From assembly GCA_003427395.1 (NCBI GenBank), contig BFEA01000438.1:376213-432058 (forward strand): a DNA stretch of 55,846 bases, read 5' to 3'. Position 1 is the first letter of the stretch, and every line of letters begins with the position of its first letter. Below are positions 1-11,489 of this stretch, in pieces. The stretch is from Chara braunii. Taxonomy: Eukaryota; Streptophyta; Charophyceae; Charales; Characeae. Under the pieces are notes generated by a model. The model did no database searches, was not told the origin of the DNA, and was given only the letters and a program-made list of their open reading frames with translations. The translations under genes and the position numbers were made by a program.

Positions 1-1960
1 ACGTGAAATAGGTGAAGTGGTGAAGGCAGTGAACATCCTGAAACGACCCCCCCCAACCTCTGATGAAAAACGTGAAATAAGTGAAGTGGTGAAGGCAGTG
101 AACACCCTGAAACGACCCTCCCCCAACCTGCGATGAAAAATGTGAAATAGGCGAAGTGGTGAAGGCAGTGAACATCCTCAAACGACCCCCCCCTCCGCAG
201 GCTTGCCACTTATACCTCTCATGAAAAACGTGAAATAGGAAAAGTGGTGAAAACAGTAAATATCCTGAAACAATCCCCCCCTCTCTGCCGGCTTGCCACT
301 TGTACCTCTGATGAAAAACCTGAAATAGGTGAAGTAGTGAAGGCAGTAAACATCCAGAAATGACCCCCCCCCCCCTTCGTCGCCTTGCCACTTAGACCTC
401 AGATGAAAAAGATAAAATATGTGAAGTGGTTAAGGGAGTGAACATCCTGAAACGACGACCCCCCCTCTGCCAACTTGCCACTTATACCTCTGATGAAAAA
501 TGTGAAATACGTATAGTGGTGAAGGCAATGAACATCCTGAAACGACCCCCCCCCTCTACCAACTTGCCACTCATACCTCTGATAAAAAACGTGAAATACG
601 TGAAGTGGTGAATGCAGTAAACATCCGGTAACGACCCCCCGCCCTCCGCTGGCTTGCCACTTATACCTCTGATGAAAAACGTGAAATAGGTGAAGTGGTG
701 AAAGCAGTGAACATCCTGAAACGACCTCCCCCAACCTCTGATGAAAAACGTGAAATAGGTGAAGTGGTGAAGGCAGTGAACACCCTGAAACGACTCTTCC
801 CCCAACCTGCGATGAAAAACGTGAAATATGTGAAGTGGTGAAGGCATTGAACATCCTGAAACGACCCCCCTCCCTCCGCCGGTTTGCCACTTATACCTCT
901 GATGAAAAACGTGAAATAGTATTGAAGGCAGTGAACATCCTGAAACGACCCCCCCCTCTGCCGGCTTGCCGCTTACACCTCTGATGAAAAACGTGAAATA
1001 GGTGAAGTGGTGAAGGCAGTGAACATCCTGAAATGACCCCCCCCCCTTTGCCAACTTGCCACTTATAGCTATGATGAAAAACGTGAAATACGTGAAGTGG
1101 TGAAGGCCATGAACATCCTGAAACAACCCCCAACAACCTGCGATGAAAAACGTGAAATACGTAGTGGTGAAGACAGTGAACATCCTGAAACGACGCCCCC
1201 CCCCTCTGCCAACTTGCCACTTATACCTCAGATGAAAAACGTGAAATACTTTAAGTGGTGAAGGCCGTGAACATCCTGAAACCACCCCCCCAAACCTGCA
1301 ATGAAAAACGTGAAATACGTGAAGTGGTGAAGGCAGTGAACATCCTGAAACGACCCCCCCCCCCCTCTGCCAACTTGCCACTTATACCTCTGATGAAAAA
1401 TGTGAAATACTTGAAGTGGTGAAGGCAGTGAACATCCTGAAACGACCCCCCCGAACCTGCGATGAAAAACGTGAAATACGTGTAAGTAGTGAAGGCAGTG
1501 AACATCCTGAAATGACCCCCCCCCTCTGCCAACTTGCCACTTATACCTCTAATGAAAAACGTGAAATACTTGAAGTGGTGAAGGCAGTGAACATCGTGAA
1601 ACAAACCCCCCCCCTCTGCCAACTTGCTACTTATACCTCTGATGAAAAACATGAAATACTTGAAGTGGAGAAGGCAGTGAACATCCTGAAACGACCCTTC
1701 CCAACCTGCGATGAAAAATGTGAAATGCGTGAAGTGGTGAAGGCAGTGAACATCATGAAATGACCCCCGCCCCTCTGCCAACTTGCCACTTATACCTCTG
1801 ATGAAAAACGTGAAATACTTGAAGTGGTGAAGGCAGTAAACATCCTGAAATGACCCCCCCCCCCTCTGTCGGCATGCCACTTATAGCTCTGATGAAAAAC
1901 GTGAAATAGGTGAAGTGGTGAAGGCAGTAAACATCCTGAAACGACCCCTCCACCTCTTCC
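1..1960. repeat. Minisatellite array with C-tracts
   Basis: Direct repeats fill this stretch. Each unit has a run of 7-12 C, then TGATGAAAAACGTGAAATA, then GTGAAGTGGTGAAGGCAGTG and AACATCCTGAAACGA. Two unit lengths are mixed: about 88 bp with an extra piece reading CCAACTTGCCACTTATACC, and about 65 bp without it. The C-tract length changes from unit to unit, as expected from slippage. Partial units persist to about 2110, so the array decays gradually into the next element. Open frames on the minus strand only reflect the repeat and are not treated as genes. Confidence 0.93.
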
Positions 1961-2401
1961 GGCTATTGTGCTCCTTGAAGTGGTGAAGGCAGGTAAAGGA
2001 TAGAAGGTGTTCACCTTGAAACTTTTCAAAATCATGATGAAAAAATGTCCTTGAGGTCAGTAAAAGCTTCATTGATACTAGAGAACTGCTAGTAAACAAG
2101 AGGTGTGATGAAAAAAAAGGTTATCGTTAACCTACTCTCGGAACCATCAGGTAACTTCTTTCTGTCTGTATACTCCCACTGCACCCATGTTGTTTATCCC
2201 CTGTAGCTTGACTGCTGTATGCTTGTCTGTCCCTATGGTTGTTGCTTTTTATTCAGGACTTAATCAGACAAAGTAAATGAGGGCATGTATAAAGTCAAGT
2301 TCCAACTTCTTTGATTGATTGAAAGCAGATTGTGGGATTGCATCTGCGGGAAGGGTGGAAGAAAGACAGTTTTGCATGAGTCTGAATGAGTCAACCAAAG
2401 G

Positions 2402-3124
2402 CTGGGTCAGTTCCATAAGTTTGGGAAGGCCCAGTGCTATGTTTCTTTTGTATTGCTTTGAGAACCAGGCATGTTCCATAAGTTTGGGTGGTCTGGTTGC
2501 TCTGACTTGTGAGAGCTGAATGTGATTGTTTTTTCATGAGCCAGTTAAATCCATAAGTTTGGGTAGTCTGGCGGCCTTGTTTATTTGGGGTTTTGACAGT
2601 TTCTTTGGTTTCTGAACGAGGGGGTGAACATGTCCCATAAGTTTGGGTGGTTTTACCTCTTCCTGCTTTGGTCTAAGAGAAATAAACCAGGCTCAGGACC
2701 AAGACATGTTTCATAAGTTTGGGTGGTCTTGGTCCAACGCCTCGCACATGCAGGAACCGAAAGGCTATAATTTTGATATACTTTACTATTATACTATCTA
2801 TGAACAGGCTAGTCAGCCAGGGTTCCATAAGTTTGGGTGGCCTGACTATAGCTTATCACCAACTGAAGAGAGTACTTAACTAAGAATAAACTCGTGGTAC
2901 GAAGGGGCAGGCTGAGTCTTGAGATGAAGATGATCGGCTCAGCTATATGCTACCTCGAAAGACTAAGTACAGACAATTATATAAACCTTGGATATTTAAA
3001 CAGTTCAGGGCGGCTAGGGTGGCCTAGTCATATGCCCAAAGAAAAGAAAAGTTGTTGTGCCCTGTGTTTGTGTATACTTCTTGGCTGGGCTAGACATGTT
3101 CTATAAGTTTGGGTGGTCTAAGCC
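2402..3124 (+). repeat. Stem-loop array, copy 1 (common loop CATAAGTTTGGG)
   Basis: At least seven short hairpins share one loop, usually TTCCATAAGTTTGGGTGG, but have different paired stems. They lie at 2402-2434 (CTGGG/CCCAG), 2463-2498 (ACCAG/CTGGT), 2540-2572 (GCCAG/CTGGC), 2622-2657 (imperfect), 2697-2734 (GACCAAGAC/GTCTTGGTC, nine pairs), 2811-2847 (AGTCAG/CTGACT) and 3088-3124 (TAGAC/GTCTA). Another hairpin at 2911-2943 (GCTGAG/CTCAGC) lacks the common loop. Constant loops over changing, self-complementary stems suggest a folded RNA or DNA hairpin sites rather than coding sequence. The function is unknown. Confidence 0.85.
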
Positions 3125-3427
3125 TTATGCCCTAGGTAAGCTGGGTATAAGGGATAAATCATTGAAAAACTACGAACTATTGGTTGCTAAAGGTAACTTG
3201 GGGATGGTGAGAGAGTGCATGTATGTGGTTTGACCTGCATGTGACTGAGTGATGTCACTTCTTAGTCTAAGTTTGGATTTGATAGGGAGTTGCTGTAGTT
3301 GCTGTAGTTGCTGTAGTTGCTCGCTAAGTGCTAGAGCCATAGGAGTTAGAGTCAATTCCTGCATTTTCTGGGCTCGTTTTTTTTACTTAGATCAATTTCT
3401 GCATTTTCTGGGATCTTTTGATTCGTA

Positions 3428-3979
3428 CTTGGTCTTGTATAAATCTTGGTAAGTCACTTTCTTTACGGGAAGCGCTGCCGAAATTTCTACAAAATCAAGG
3501 AGTTAGTCAAAACTTTGACTCTTTCAGGATCCGACCTTGACGACTTTTTGACTTAGTAAGAATCTGGGGAACCTCCTTTTCTAAAGGAGGTGTTGCCCAA
3601 AATTTTACTAAGTCAGGGAGTTAGCCAAAATTGGGCCCTGAAGGATCAAAGTCATTTTCAGATTCCAAACTTGGCCTTGTATAAATCTTGGACTAACACT
3701 TTCTCTACGGGAACCACTGTCAAATTTTCTACAAATCTAAGGAGTTGGTTGGGATTTTGTCTTGACAGAACTTCGACTTTATGTCTTAGTTCAGTTCTGA
3801 CTTAGTATAAATCTGAGAAGCCTCCCTTCCTGAAGGAAGTGCTGCCCAAATTTTTTCTAAGTCAGGGAGTTAGACAAATTTTGGCCTTCCGGAATCCAAA
3901 AGTTTGACTTTTGGACTAGTATATTTTCTGCGATATCACTTTTCCTATGGAAAGCGATGCCAAAATTTTCCTAATTTAG
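3428..3979 (+). repeat. Tandem two-tier hairpin units, copy 1
   Basis: Five consecutive units of 65-72 nt, spaced about 120 nt apart, each form a long outer stem around a small inner hairpin. Unit 2 (3550-3614) is the clearest: outer GACTTAGTAA/TTACTAAGTC (ten pairs) and inner CCTCCTTT/AAAGGAGG with a 3-nt loop (3572-3590). The others are 3428-3499, 3670-3741, 3799-3863 and 3914-3979. Most share TATAAATCT, a GGAAG-type inner stem, GCTGCC and an AAATTTTCTA-like strand, followed by GGAGTTAG. Outer stems differ between units but remain paired. Confidence 0.8.
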
Positions 3980-5935
3980 AGGAGTTAGAATATATTTGGA
4001 CAGGTGACGACCTATGTAGGGGAGGCTATGACGAGACCCACCTTTTGCTGAGTGCTATCTAGAGGTAGACTTAAATGATAACTTGAGTAAGGTCAGGATA
4101 TGGAGATTACTCTCCCTGAACGTATAAACTTAGCTTGAGACTGACCTGTCTTGTGTTACATGTCGCCTTGGTCGATTGATTCAAGACTTGGACTAGGTCC
4201 AACATGATCCTACAAGGATCACCTTCTGTTATCACAGATAACAGGTCGGTTTCCGATTCATCGGTTTACGACTCAACCTCAACCCACTCTCCTTACTCAA
4301 CCTAAAGAGGCTTCAACCCCGGTGATCTTTTTTGTTTTGTTAAGGTTTCACTCGAACTTTTATTGAATGACCATTTAACAAAGGTACTAAGTATTTACTT
4401 AAGGTTGGTTGGCTGGAGGTTGGGGCTTGCATGGCTGAGGCGAAGGGTATGAGCATAGAGATTGGTTGGAGTCGACCCCGTATAGTGTATGGACTTCTGC
4501 TTGACTCCTTGATGTGATTGCAGGTATATTCTGTAACGTGGATTATTGGATTGGACTGCCCTGCGATCTTATATATGTGCATGAGGAGACCCACTATGAT
4601 TGTGAGATGTGATCATCACACGTTCATCCCCATATGAGTATATATGTGTGTATATTTGTATATATGCGTACCTATGTAGGGTACTTGTGTAGCCTGAGGG
4701 GCCCGCGTGCTAAGGAGTTAATCAGGGGTTGGGCTAGTAGAGAAAGGATGACCCCTCTCTCTATATATACGCTTCTGAAGAGATTGTGATTGGACGTTAG
4801 CCCTGAGCCTAGAATACGATGGTCCTCGCCCAGGACAACCCTGGTCAGGACTAGCGCTGAAAAGGTTCCCTTCCGATAAAAGTCGAAGGTACTTTCCTTG
4901 TTGGGATTTGTTTTGGTGGAACGATAAAGTTCCGGGCGAAAGGGTCAACGTGTCGCTGGTGATGCACCAGACAACTCACCACCGTTCCAAATCCCTTCCT
5001 GCCCTAGGGGCCGCCTTACCCCGCACCCTTTGGGACACCTCAGGGTGCAGAAGGCGGTAAAGCCCTCAGGCCGGTTTTGTGCCCGTTAAAGGGTTACCTC
5101 CCTTAGCGCGCACTTCAGCCAACGTCTGAGCATCGGAAGCAACCGCATGGCTCAAAATAGGCCATTTGGGTATGGGCATCACATAATGCGTCGTCATCGC
5201 AGTTACCCACGTAGAGATGCATCGTGAATTGATATGCATGGATCTTACGTCCGAGCGATCTTATACTAAACCTCGCATACGGCAGTTACCGACTTCCAGT
5301 GCGCAAAGTTATGAGTTGGATACAAAGGGACTAGGAGTGTGTTGCATTGTACGTCCTTAGTGTTGTTCAGTACCTGTGTGCGTGTGTGCGCGTGCGTTAC
5401 TTTTGTGTACCTTATAGTTCTGTGCGCGTGGCGTGTGGGATGCGTCCTAGTCGACCGGCGACGAGCCGCGCTTGGGACCTCGGCCCCCCAAAATGTCAGT
5501 TCGGGTGCGGGTCCGATAGAGGTGTAGTACCGCGCGTACCCCTTATGCTACAGTGAACGAGAAACGCCCTCGACTGGTCCACCTCTGCGATTGCAACTGA
5601 TCAACTTTCGTACTGTGGACTGGTAGCTCGGCGGGGATACGCCCACCGAAGGGAGGTGACAACTCCCGTAAGGTGGAGGTAGTCGTGCCTCGCGTAGGCC
5701 TTGTCCTGTCGTAGGGGCTCGCGAGAGGTATGGCTGGCGCACCCGGCCGGAGCGGCTTACGGAAGCTCCGTGTATATGTGTACTCTGACTCCTGCGTGAC
5801 GCGGCCGGGAGGGTCCTGCGCTACCTCTGAGTGGTGTCGGACCGATGCGCTCGACACCGTTACTTAATAGCTAACCCACCCCTACCTGAAGGATGACAAA
5901 AGATGAAGAATGCAAAGTAAAACCCCTTACAAATG

Positions 5936-6330
5936 AGGGGACAAATTGAGAAAGTGTTGTTGTTGTTGTCGTTCAAGTTGTTGTCGCATGCGTCGTTGTT
6001 GTTGTTGTTGATGTTGTTGGTGTTATTGTTGTCATCATCACCGCTGTTGCCATTGCCGACACCGTTGGCATTAGTGTTGTTGTTGTTGTCGTTGTTGTCA
6101 CGTGTGTCATTGTTGTTGTAGTTGTTGTTGGTGTTGTTGTCGCCGTCATCGTCGCTGCTGCCACTACCGATACCATTGTCGGTGTAGATTGTATAGTTGG
6201 TGTCACGCGTGTCGTTGTTGTTGTTGTTGTTAGTGTTGTTGTTGTCATCGTCGCCACCGCTGATGAATGTATGGATGATGATGTGATTGCTGTTGTTGTT
6301 GTTGCGGCTGATGCCATCGTAGCTGCGTGC
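5936..6330 (+). repeat. Imperfect GTT trinucleotide repeat
   Basis: The stretch is dominated by GTT and TTG triplets broken by GTC, GCC and ATC blocks. It starts about 75 bases after the right end of copy 1. Both strands are open in several frames purely because of the triplet composition. An AAC-rich repeat of similar grain and opposite orientation lies at 42240-42715. No gene is called. Confidence 0.85.
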
Positions 6331-6786
6331 GCCTCGATCGCATCACGCAGCCCTCCGTGAAGATGGCATAGCACCACTGCATAAGGGTCTTCGCTTGCCG
6401 CCAATCAATGAGGTCATCCAGTTGAGGAGTCGGCCCCTCCTCCAATTCCCACATGACATCTAACATATTACGCATTGAGTCTTCCGTCCAGGACAGCAAC
6501 ACCGTCACCCCCCCTTCGACCGCGTGCCAATCCCTTCCCTTCGCAGACAAAGCCTCCACAATCCTTCGCAAGCACATGCGGCCCTCCTAAATGGTCAACA
6601 GCCAGTCATCCGCATCGTGTTATAGTTGAACCAATGAAGCCATCGCCCCCGATTATAGAGCGCAGCGCCAGATAACAAAATTATGCCTCTGACACCCACG
6701 TGCTGTCTCCCAAGTTGCCAGGTGGAAAGTGCACCGTGGCCTAGTCGAAAAAACCAGACGAGCAGTTAGGATGACCAGGAGCAGCA
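6331..6786. other. Unassigned stretch before the LINE
   Basis: No recognisable gene. A minus-strand open frame ending at 6577 begins with unique-looking residues but runs into the GTT repeat. I cannot tell whether it is a remnant of coding sequence, and the LINE 5' end may lie anywhere in this stretch. Confidence 0.4.
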
Positions 6787-6956
6787 ATGGTCGCCACTGC
6801 CCCCGTCTCTAGAGTGCAGTCAGGCCTCGTCGGCTGGTCCGTAGCGCAGGTCAGCGCTAGGCGCGTTAGCGCGCCACACCGTGGACTACCCCTAACGCTG
6901 GTCGCCTGCTACTTGGAGGAGACTGGAATACGGTCCTTATTCCCGGGACAAACTCC

Positions 6957-7280
6957 TTGCGAGTCGGTCCTATGTCTAGGGACGCGGCCATCTTGACACT
7001 CTTTTTACAAACACATGGGTTTGTGGATGCATTTCGGACACTTTGCCCTTTTGAACGCACCTACACAATGTCATGGTATGCCACCGGCGACACTCGACAA
7101 CAATACCTGTCCAGAACTCACATTGATTGTTTCCTTTTGTCGGAGACGATGTTGCCGCAACTAACTCGATGTCAAGTTTTTCCATATCTGCGTTCTGACC
7201 ATTTCCCATCATTCTTGAGATTTACAAACACTCTAAAGTTCGGAGTGTACATGACCGCTCACCTCTACCTGAATGGGTAG
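6957..7280 (+). pseudogene. LINE endonuclease domain, C-terminal part (degraded)
   Basis: This 107-residue open stretch matches the end of the AP-endonuclease domain of plant L1-type LINE ORF2. GFVDAFRTLCPFERTYTMSW corresponds to the family's conserved DxWR...YT(F/W) block, and a SRTHID(C) segment corresponds to the SRID motif that precedes the last strand. The invariant SDH is present at 7194-7202. The N-terminal catalytic part is not in this frame; weakly similar residues lie in other frames from about 6787. The domain would nick target DNA to prime reverse transcription, but this copy is inactive. Confidence 0.75.
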
Positions 7281-9822
7281 TACTCATGCCTGATTTCTCA
7301 ACCTTCATCATGGAATATTGGCCTAAGTGGGTGAAATCCGAAGGCCTTTTTACCAGTACACCCGATTGGTTGGTGCCAGGTTTTGAAGGGGAAATTGCTT
7401 AAGAAAGTGCTTTCATACGCTAGGTACTCGGACCTGCGGTCCCTCAACCAACGGTTGGTAGACCTGATTCTAAGAGCAACCTCCTCGCAAATAGATGAAG
7501 CACAGTTGATGACAACAATGGATGACATTTGACAGAAAACTGCCACGGTGACCGTGCCAGCGCTTCGTACGGCAGCCTACATGAATAAGGTAGCCTGAGT
7601 GACAAAGGGAGATAAAATGAATGCTTCCTTCTTTGCAAGTCATCAGCTGCGGTTGGATTGACACTGATGACTGTAATGCATCATCCATTTAACAACACTG
7701 TCTTGCCAGCTATAGACACACTTGGCATCATAACAAATGTTGCCCTGTTTTATCAGTATCTCCTAGCGTCCCAAGCTCAGAAAACAAAACAACAGTTAAT
7801 CCACGACTACCATGATGCAGCTTGGTCCAAGCCTCCAAGGTCACATCAACCCTATTTGCCCAATATGTCGCTTTGTTGGAACGACCTATTGGTCCAGAGG
7901 AGGTTATGAAGGTTGTTGCCTCCTGACCATCCCATAAAGCCCCTGGATCAAACAGTGTCCCGACCTTATTTTAAAAAAAAAATGCCATCCAAATGCTTTT
8001 AGAATTGACAAACACAATACAAGTCATTTTTTGGGGGGGGGTCGCCGCCCTCTGAAATGGTGGCTGGACTGATAACATTTATATTTAGAAAGGGTGATAG
8101 ATCCGACATCCGTGATTGGAGGCCTATCACCCTTATGTCTGAGCTCCATAATTTTTTTTCTAAAATTTTGGCCTTGCACTTTCAGACTGTTTTGCCAACA
8201 GTTATTCACCACACCCTAACAGGATTCATGCAGGATCTCCAGATCCTGCTTAATATTATGCCAGTTGAACAAATTATAAAATTGATAAGTGAAGGTGACC
8301 AACAGATAATTATCTTGCTTATATACCTAGAAAAAACGTATGACCGTGTTGGTTGGGAGTTTCTACAAACAGCTTTGCATTCGTTTGGTTTTGGTCTGTG
8401 CTTCAAGCATGCAATAGCTGCTCTCACCCATCACGTTGTATCTTGACTGGTGGTCAATGGAAAGCTATATGCCCCGATTTCGCTGGGTCGGTCGGTCTGC
8501 CAAAACTGCCCGGTGGCTCCCTATCTATACTTGTTATATGTTGAAATAATGCACATTATGATATGAGCAAACGCTGATATTTCTGGCTTTGTTCTCCCGT
8601 CGGGTCAACAACTTAAGTCATAAGGCTTTGCAGATGACTCCGTTGTATTTACCCCGTTGACAGATTAAGCTTTCCAAGCTATGAGAGATAAAATTGCTGC
8701 ATTTTGTGGCCTCTCACAAGCCGCAGTCAATTGGTCCAAATCATCCCTTCTCATTCCCCCCGGTGCGCCTCCTCCATTTCACTGGGGTCTTCGGGTGGTC
8801 ACCCCGACTTAACAAGAGAGATTGTTGGGACATCGCATCTCTTTTGCTCCCGCACTGATGACTGATGCAAAGTGCACTATGGAGAGCATGCGAGCTGCTT
8901 ATTGGGTGTGGACAACTCGCAAAGGTGTCAGTCTTTTCGGGAGATCTTTGGTTATCAAAAAATCGATTTTTTCCACAATAAGGTACCAAAAAACCATCTT
9001 TCAATTTGTTCCCTTCGCCCTGCAAATGGTTAGAGGGATGGCTGCCCGTTATCTTCGGAAGGAGTCGTTGCAGGGAGACTCCTACCTACCTAAAGTGACG
9101 TGGCAAGTGGTTATACAACCCAAACGGATCGGTGGCCAGACAATCCTAGACCCAGAATACCAAATAGGAGCTTTGCTCGCACGATGGGTGCCTTGGGCGA
9201 TCTTGCCAGGCCCGATGGTCCCCTGGAGGCAACTTGCTGATTTTGCGTTGTTTTCTGGATGAAACTGGGTTAACTTACATTGTCTGTGGCTAGCGGTGCT
9301 CATGCCACCCTTTTTGAACAAGGAACTTCCACATGCTATTTGGGCTGGGGTACTGAGAGCATGGAAGAGGTGTTGCCCCAAATTGGCCAGTCCTCCATTC
9401 GAGGCTGGGCGAATCCTGGCCCAACCCCTCTTCGATAACCCACTGATATTAACCACTGAAGGTAACTCTTTTGCGTGCTTCGGAACCGGGGCGTTAGGAA
9501 ATGCTTGGATGTAACGGGAAGTGGGCACTGTTGCGGATATTTGGGATATGCAGCAGATGGATTGGAAACCTCTGCATGTTTTGGCCCTTCAGTTGTCAGG
9601 ACTATGGCGTTAGCAAGCTCACCTTACCTCTCTGCAACAAGCTCTGCCACTCGAATGGGTGCAGCTGCTCCGTATAGGCCTTGTCCCCCGAATGGGAGGA
9701 TGGTACAAACGGATTGATGACCCTTCACCTACTGTACTTTGGAGACTACAGGTTGCGACTAATGTCTCCCACCTGCACGCAACCTCATGGTCAATTGATC
9801 AGGCTTCAAACTCTTCGGGACC
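7281..9822 (+). pseudogene. LINE reverse transcriptase, first part (in-frame stops)
   Basis: Linker residues around 7700-7800 read like the L1 connector (FYQYLLASQ). Reverse transcriptase starts near 8057 with an F(R)KGDRSDIRDWRPITLM segment and continues through EKTYDRVGWEFL, the family's FDxAYDxVxW block. FADD, the catalytic pair, is at 8627-8638. From 8057 to 9822 the reading phase is the same throughout and is broken only by nonsense codons (for example at 8444-8446 and just before FADD). About 8822-9260 matches the region after RT in the same family (a GGQTILDPEYQIGALLARWV segment). Frame preservation with stops suggests decay by point mutation. Confidence 0.88.
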
Positions 9823-10419
9823 GCTGTTGGTGCGAATACCCTTACAAGGGTATCCGCCCTGGTTTTTGCAAGTAACGGAAAATAAGTTTGATTTAAAGTT
9901 TAGGTATACCACGCGAGGCGTGACTGCATCTGTGGTTTACGTTGACTGGATGGTTGACTAGAGCAGAGAGTGTGTGGGCGCGCAAGTTTAAGGCACGTGT
10001 GATCTTTTAATTATTGATGATTGAAGAGTCAGCGTGATCGCCGACCAGATTTTGTTTATTTTTTAATTAAACTAGGATTAAAAGGACCTTAACCTTTTTA
10101 TTGGTGCGCGCATGCGACATGTGCGTACCCGCGGAGGACGGCTTTGACAACGACGTGATTTTGAAAATGTCTTGGTAGGTCCGCGCATCGCGCCATATCA
10201 GTTTATATAGGTGTCCGTTAATACTAGACCCAGCCTTGGGCCTAACACTATTGGTTACAGTGTCGAACTTTCAACAAGGAGATTCAAGGACAGAGGCCAG
10301 CGGCGGCTACACGGGGATATCAGAGTAGCGCAAAGGGATCAAGGGGTTGAGGGCTAACAGAGTTATCCCCCTCTTGGTTTTGTCGTCCGCAGTGCCAGAA
10401 CGGTGCCAACGTTTTCTTT

Positions 10420-11170
10420 TTCCTCATTCATCATGTTCTAACAATTACTCCTAGACTCAGGCGTGACGCGGAGGTTAGAGGTCGTCGCGACTGTCGAGGG
10501 CCTTGAGTACGCGCCTCTTTTTCGCTGACCTATGGGTTCCTTGCGTATTCGGAACGTTGGTGGAAGTCTTTGGTTCCACCGTCTTGGAACGCGGACCGAC
10601 AAGTTCGACGTGCATGCGAGCCGGTGGGTGGTTAGCCCACGAAACGGAAGAACCTGAGTGGCGGGGGTTGCCGCGGGTGTACCGTCCGCCAACCATGATC
10701 TACTGTGAGAGGTTGGAGTACCTGCATTCCCATTGGGACCACAAAAGATAGCGGACCGTGTTTGGGGTGCTGTGGGAAGGCCGTGGCAGCAGCCCACATG
10801 TGGAAGCCTTCTCCGCTTCGGTCTTCAAAGTTCTCATTTGAATGTTCGCTACTGCCACCGAGAGTCGCGCCAGGCCCAGTCCACCAGGGCCCATGCTAGG
10901 CTTTGCAGCAAGCCATGCCGTAATAGGCTGTCTGTGTGGGAGCAGGTTGTTGGGGACCCGAAGGGTGGTGGGCCGACCCTGAACATAATCGGACGGATAG
11001 GCCAGGGGGCTAGACGACTGCGACCAGTTGCACGAAACCCACCTTTGTCGGGCTAAAGTCAGTAGTTTCCGCAGTAGGCTGCGTGTTTTTAATCGTCGTA
11101 GTACCGGGCTGGCTTGAAACAGCCAAACGTGGGACACACGCCTCAGTGCCTTATGCTGTCGGGCAGGCTG
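10420..11170. other. Copy 2-specific segment
   Basis: Homology between copies 2 and 3 breaks here. Minus-strand open frames (10438-10797, 10700-11137) include a GPGGLGLARLS stretch and residues after it that faintly resemble the post-RT region of L1-type LINEs. This may be an old LINE fragment inserted on the minus strand. The resemblance is too weak to call a gene. Confidence 0.3.
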
Positions 11171-11489
11171 ATTTGAAGGTAAGTTGCTATGTGTTCCTTA
11201 ATCGGATCTCGGTTTCCTTGCTCACCGTCATGTAGTTTGTGTTAGCAAACGTCGTTGTGGTGTACGGGTAGCGCACAAGTACAATGCAGGGGGAGAACGG
11301 GCTTGAAGGAGCAGACCGGAGGCAGGGCGAGGCTATGAAAAAGAAAGGAAGGGCGGAGTGAACTTGGCTGGGTTTTGCGCCTGAGTGCATCCGAGAAGAG
11401 AGATGGTGGAACTCGTGTTGTGCGCGATGGAGAACGACGAACTCACTCGATAGTGAGCCATTTCGGGCGGGGAAAGAGATGATCCCGGG

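Larger units (their letters stand above)
2143..5858 (+). mobile_element. Large hairpin-rich element, copy 1 (left-truncated)
   Basis: This segment matches copy 2 (about 13910-17937) nearly end to end, and its first 2.5 kb also matches copy 3 (about 25585-28080). The match begins at GGAACCATCAGGTA, so the left half seen in the other copies is missing. The right end is the motif CGATGCGCTCGACACC at 5843-5858, identical to the end of copy 2; a GGTGTCGG at 5833 can pair with it. No open frame resembles a known protein, and no transposase or polymerase motif was found. The copy holds a stem-loop array and a tandem hairpin array, listed separately. I infer a non-autonomous DNA element. Confidence 0.75.
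6787..9822 (+). mobile_element. L1-type LINE, left part (interrupted)
   Basis: This is a non-LTR retrotransposon reading left to right. It shows an AP-type endonuclease C-terminus, a linker, reverse transcriptase with FADD, and the following domain, in that order. It stops at 9822, where copy 2 of the hairpin-rich element is inserted, and resumes at 17941, ending in a poly-A tract at 19179-19196. The exact 5' end is not identifiable and is placed near the first endonuclease-like sequence. Confidence 0.85.

Noticed and set aside
482-1381. Long minus-strand open frame (299 residues) in the minisatellite
   Set aside because: It is built of repeated FTYFTFF-type blocks from the tandem units. C-tract lengths vary freely, which would shift any true frame.
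1-1960. Hammerhead-ribozyme-like CTGATGA...GAAA in each unit
   Set aside because: Only seven bases separate the core motifs, with no complementary stem II or stem III, so the fold cannot form.
1-1960. CRISPR-like array
   Set aside because: There are no unique spacers between identical repeats, the units are diverged and contain C-tracts, and the context is eukaryotic.
5933-6404. Open frames in the GTT repeat on both strands
   Set aside because: They come from the triplet composition; several frames are open together.
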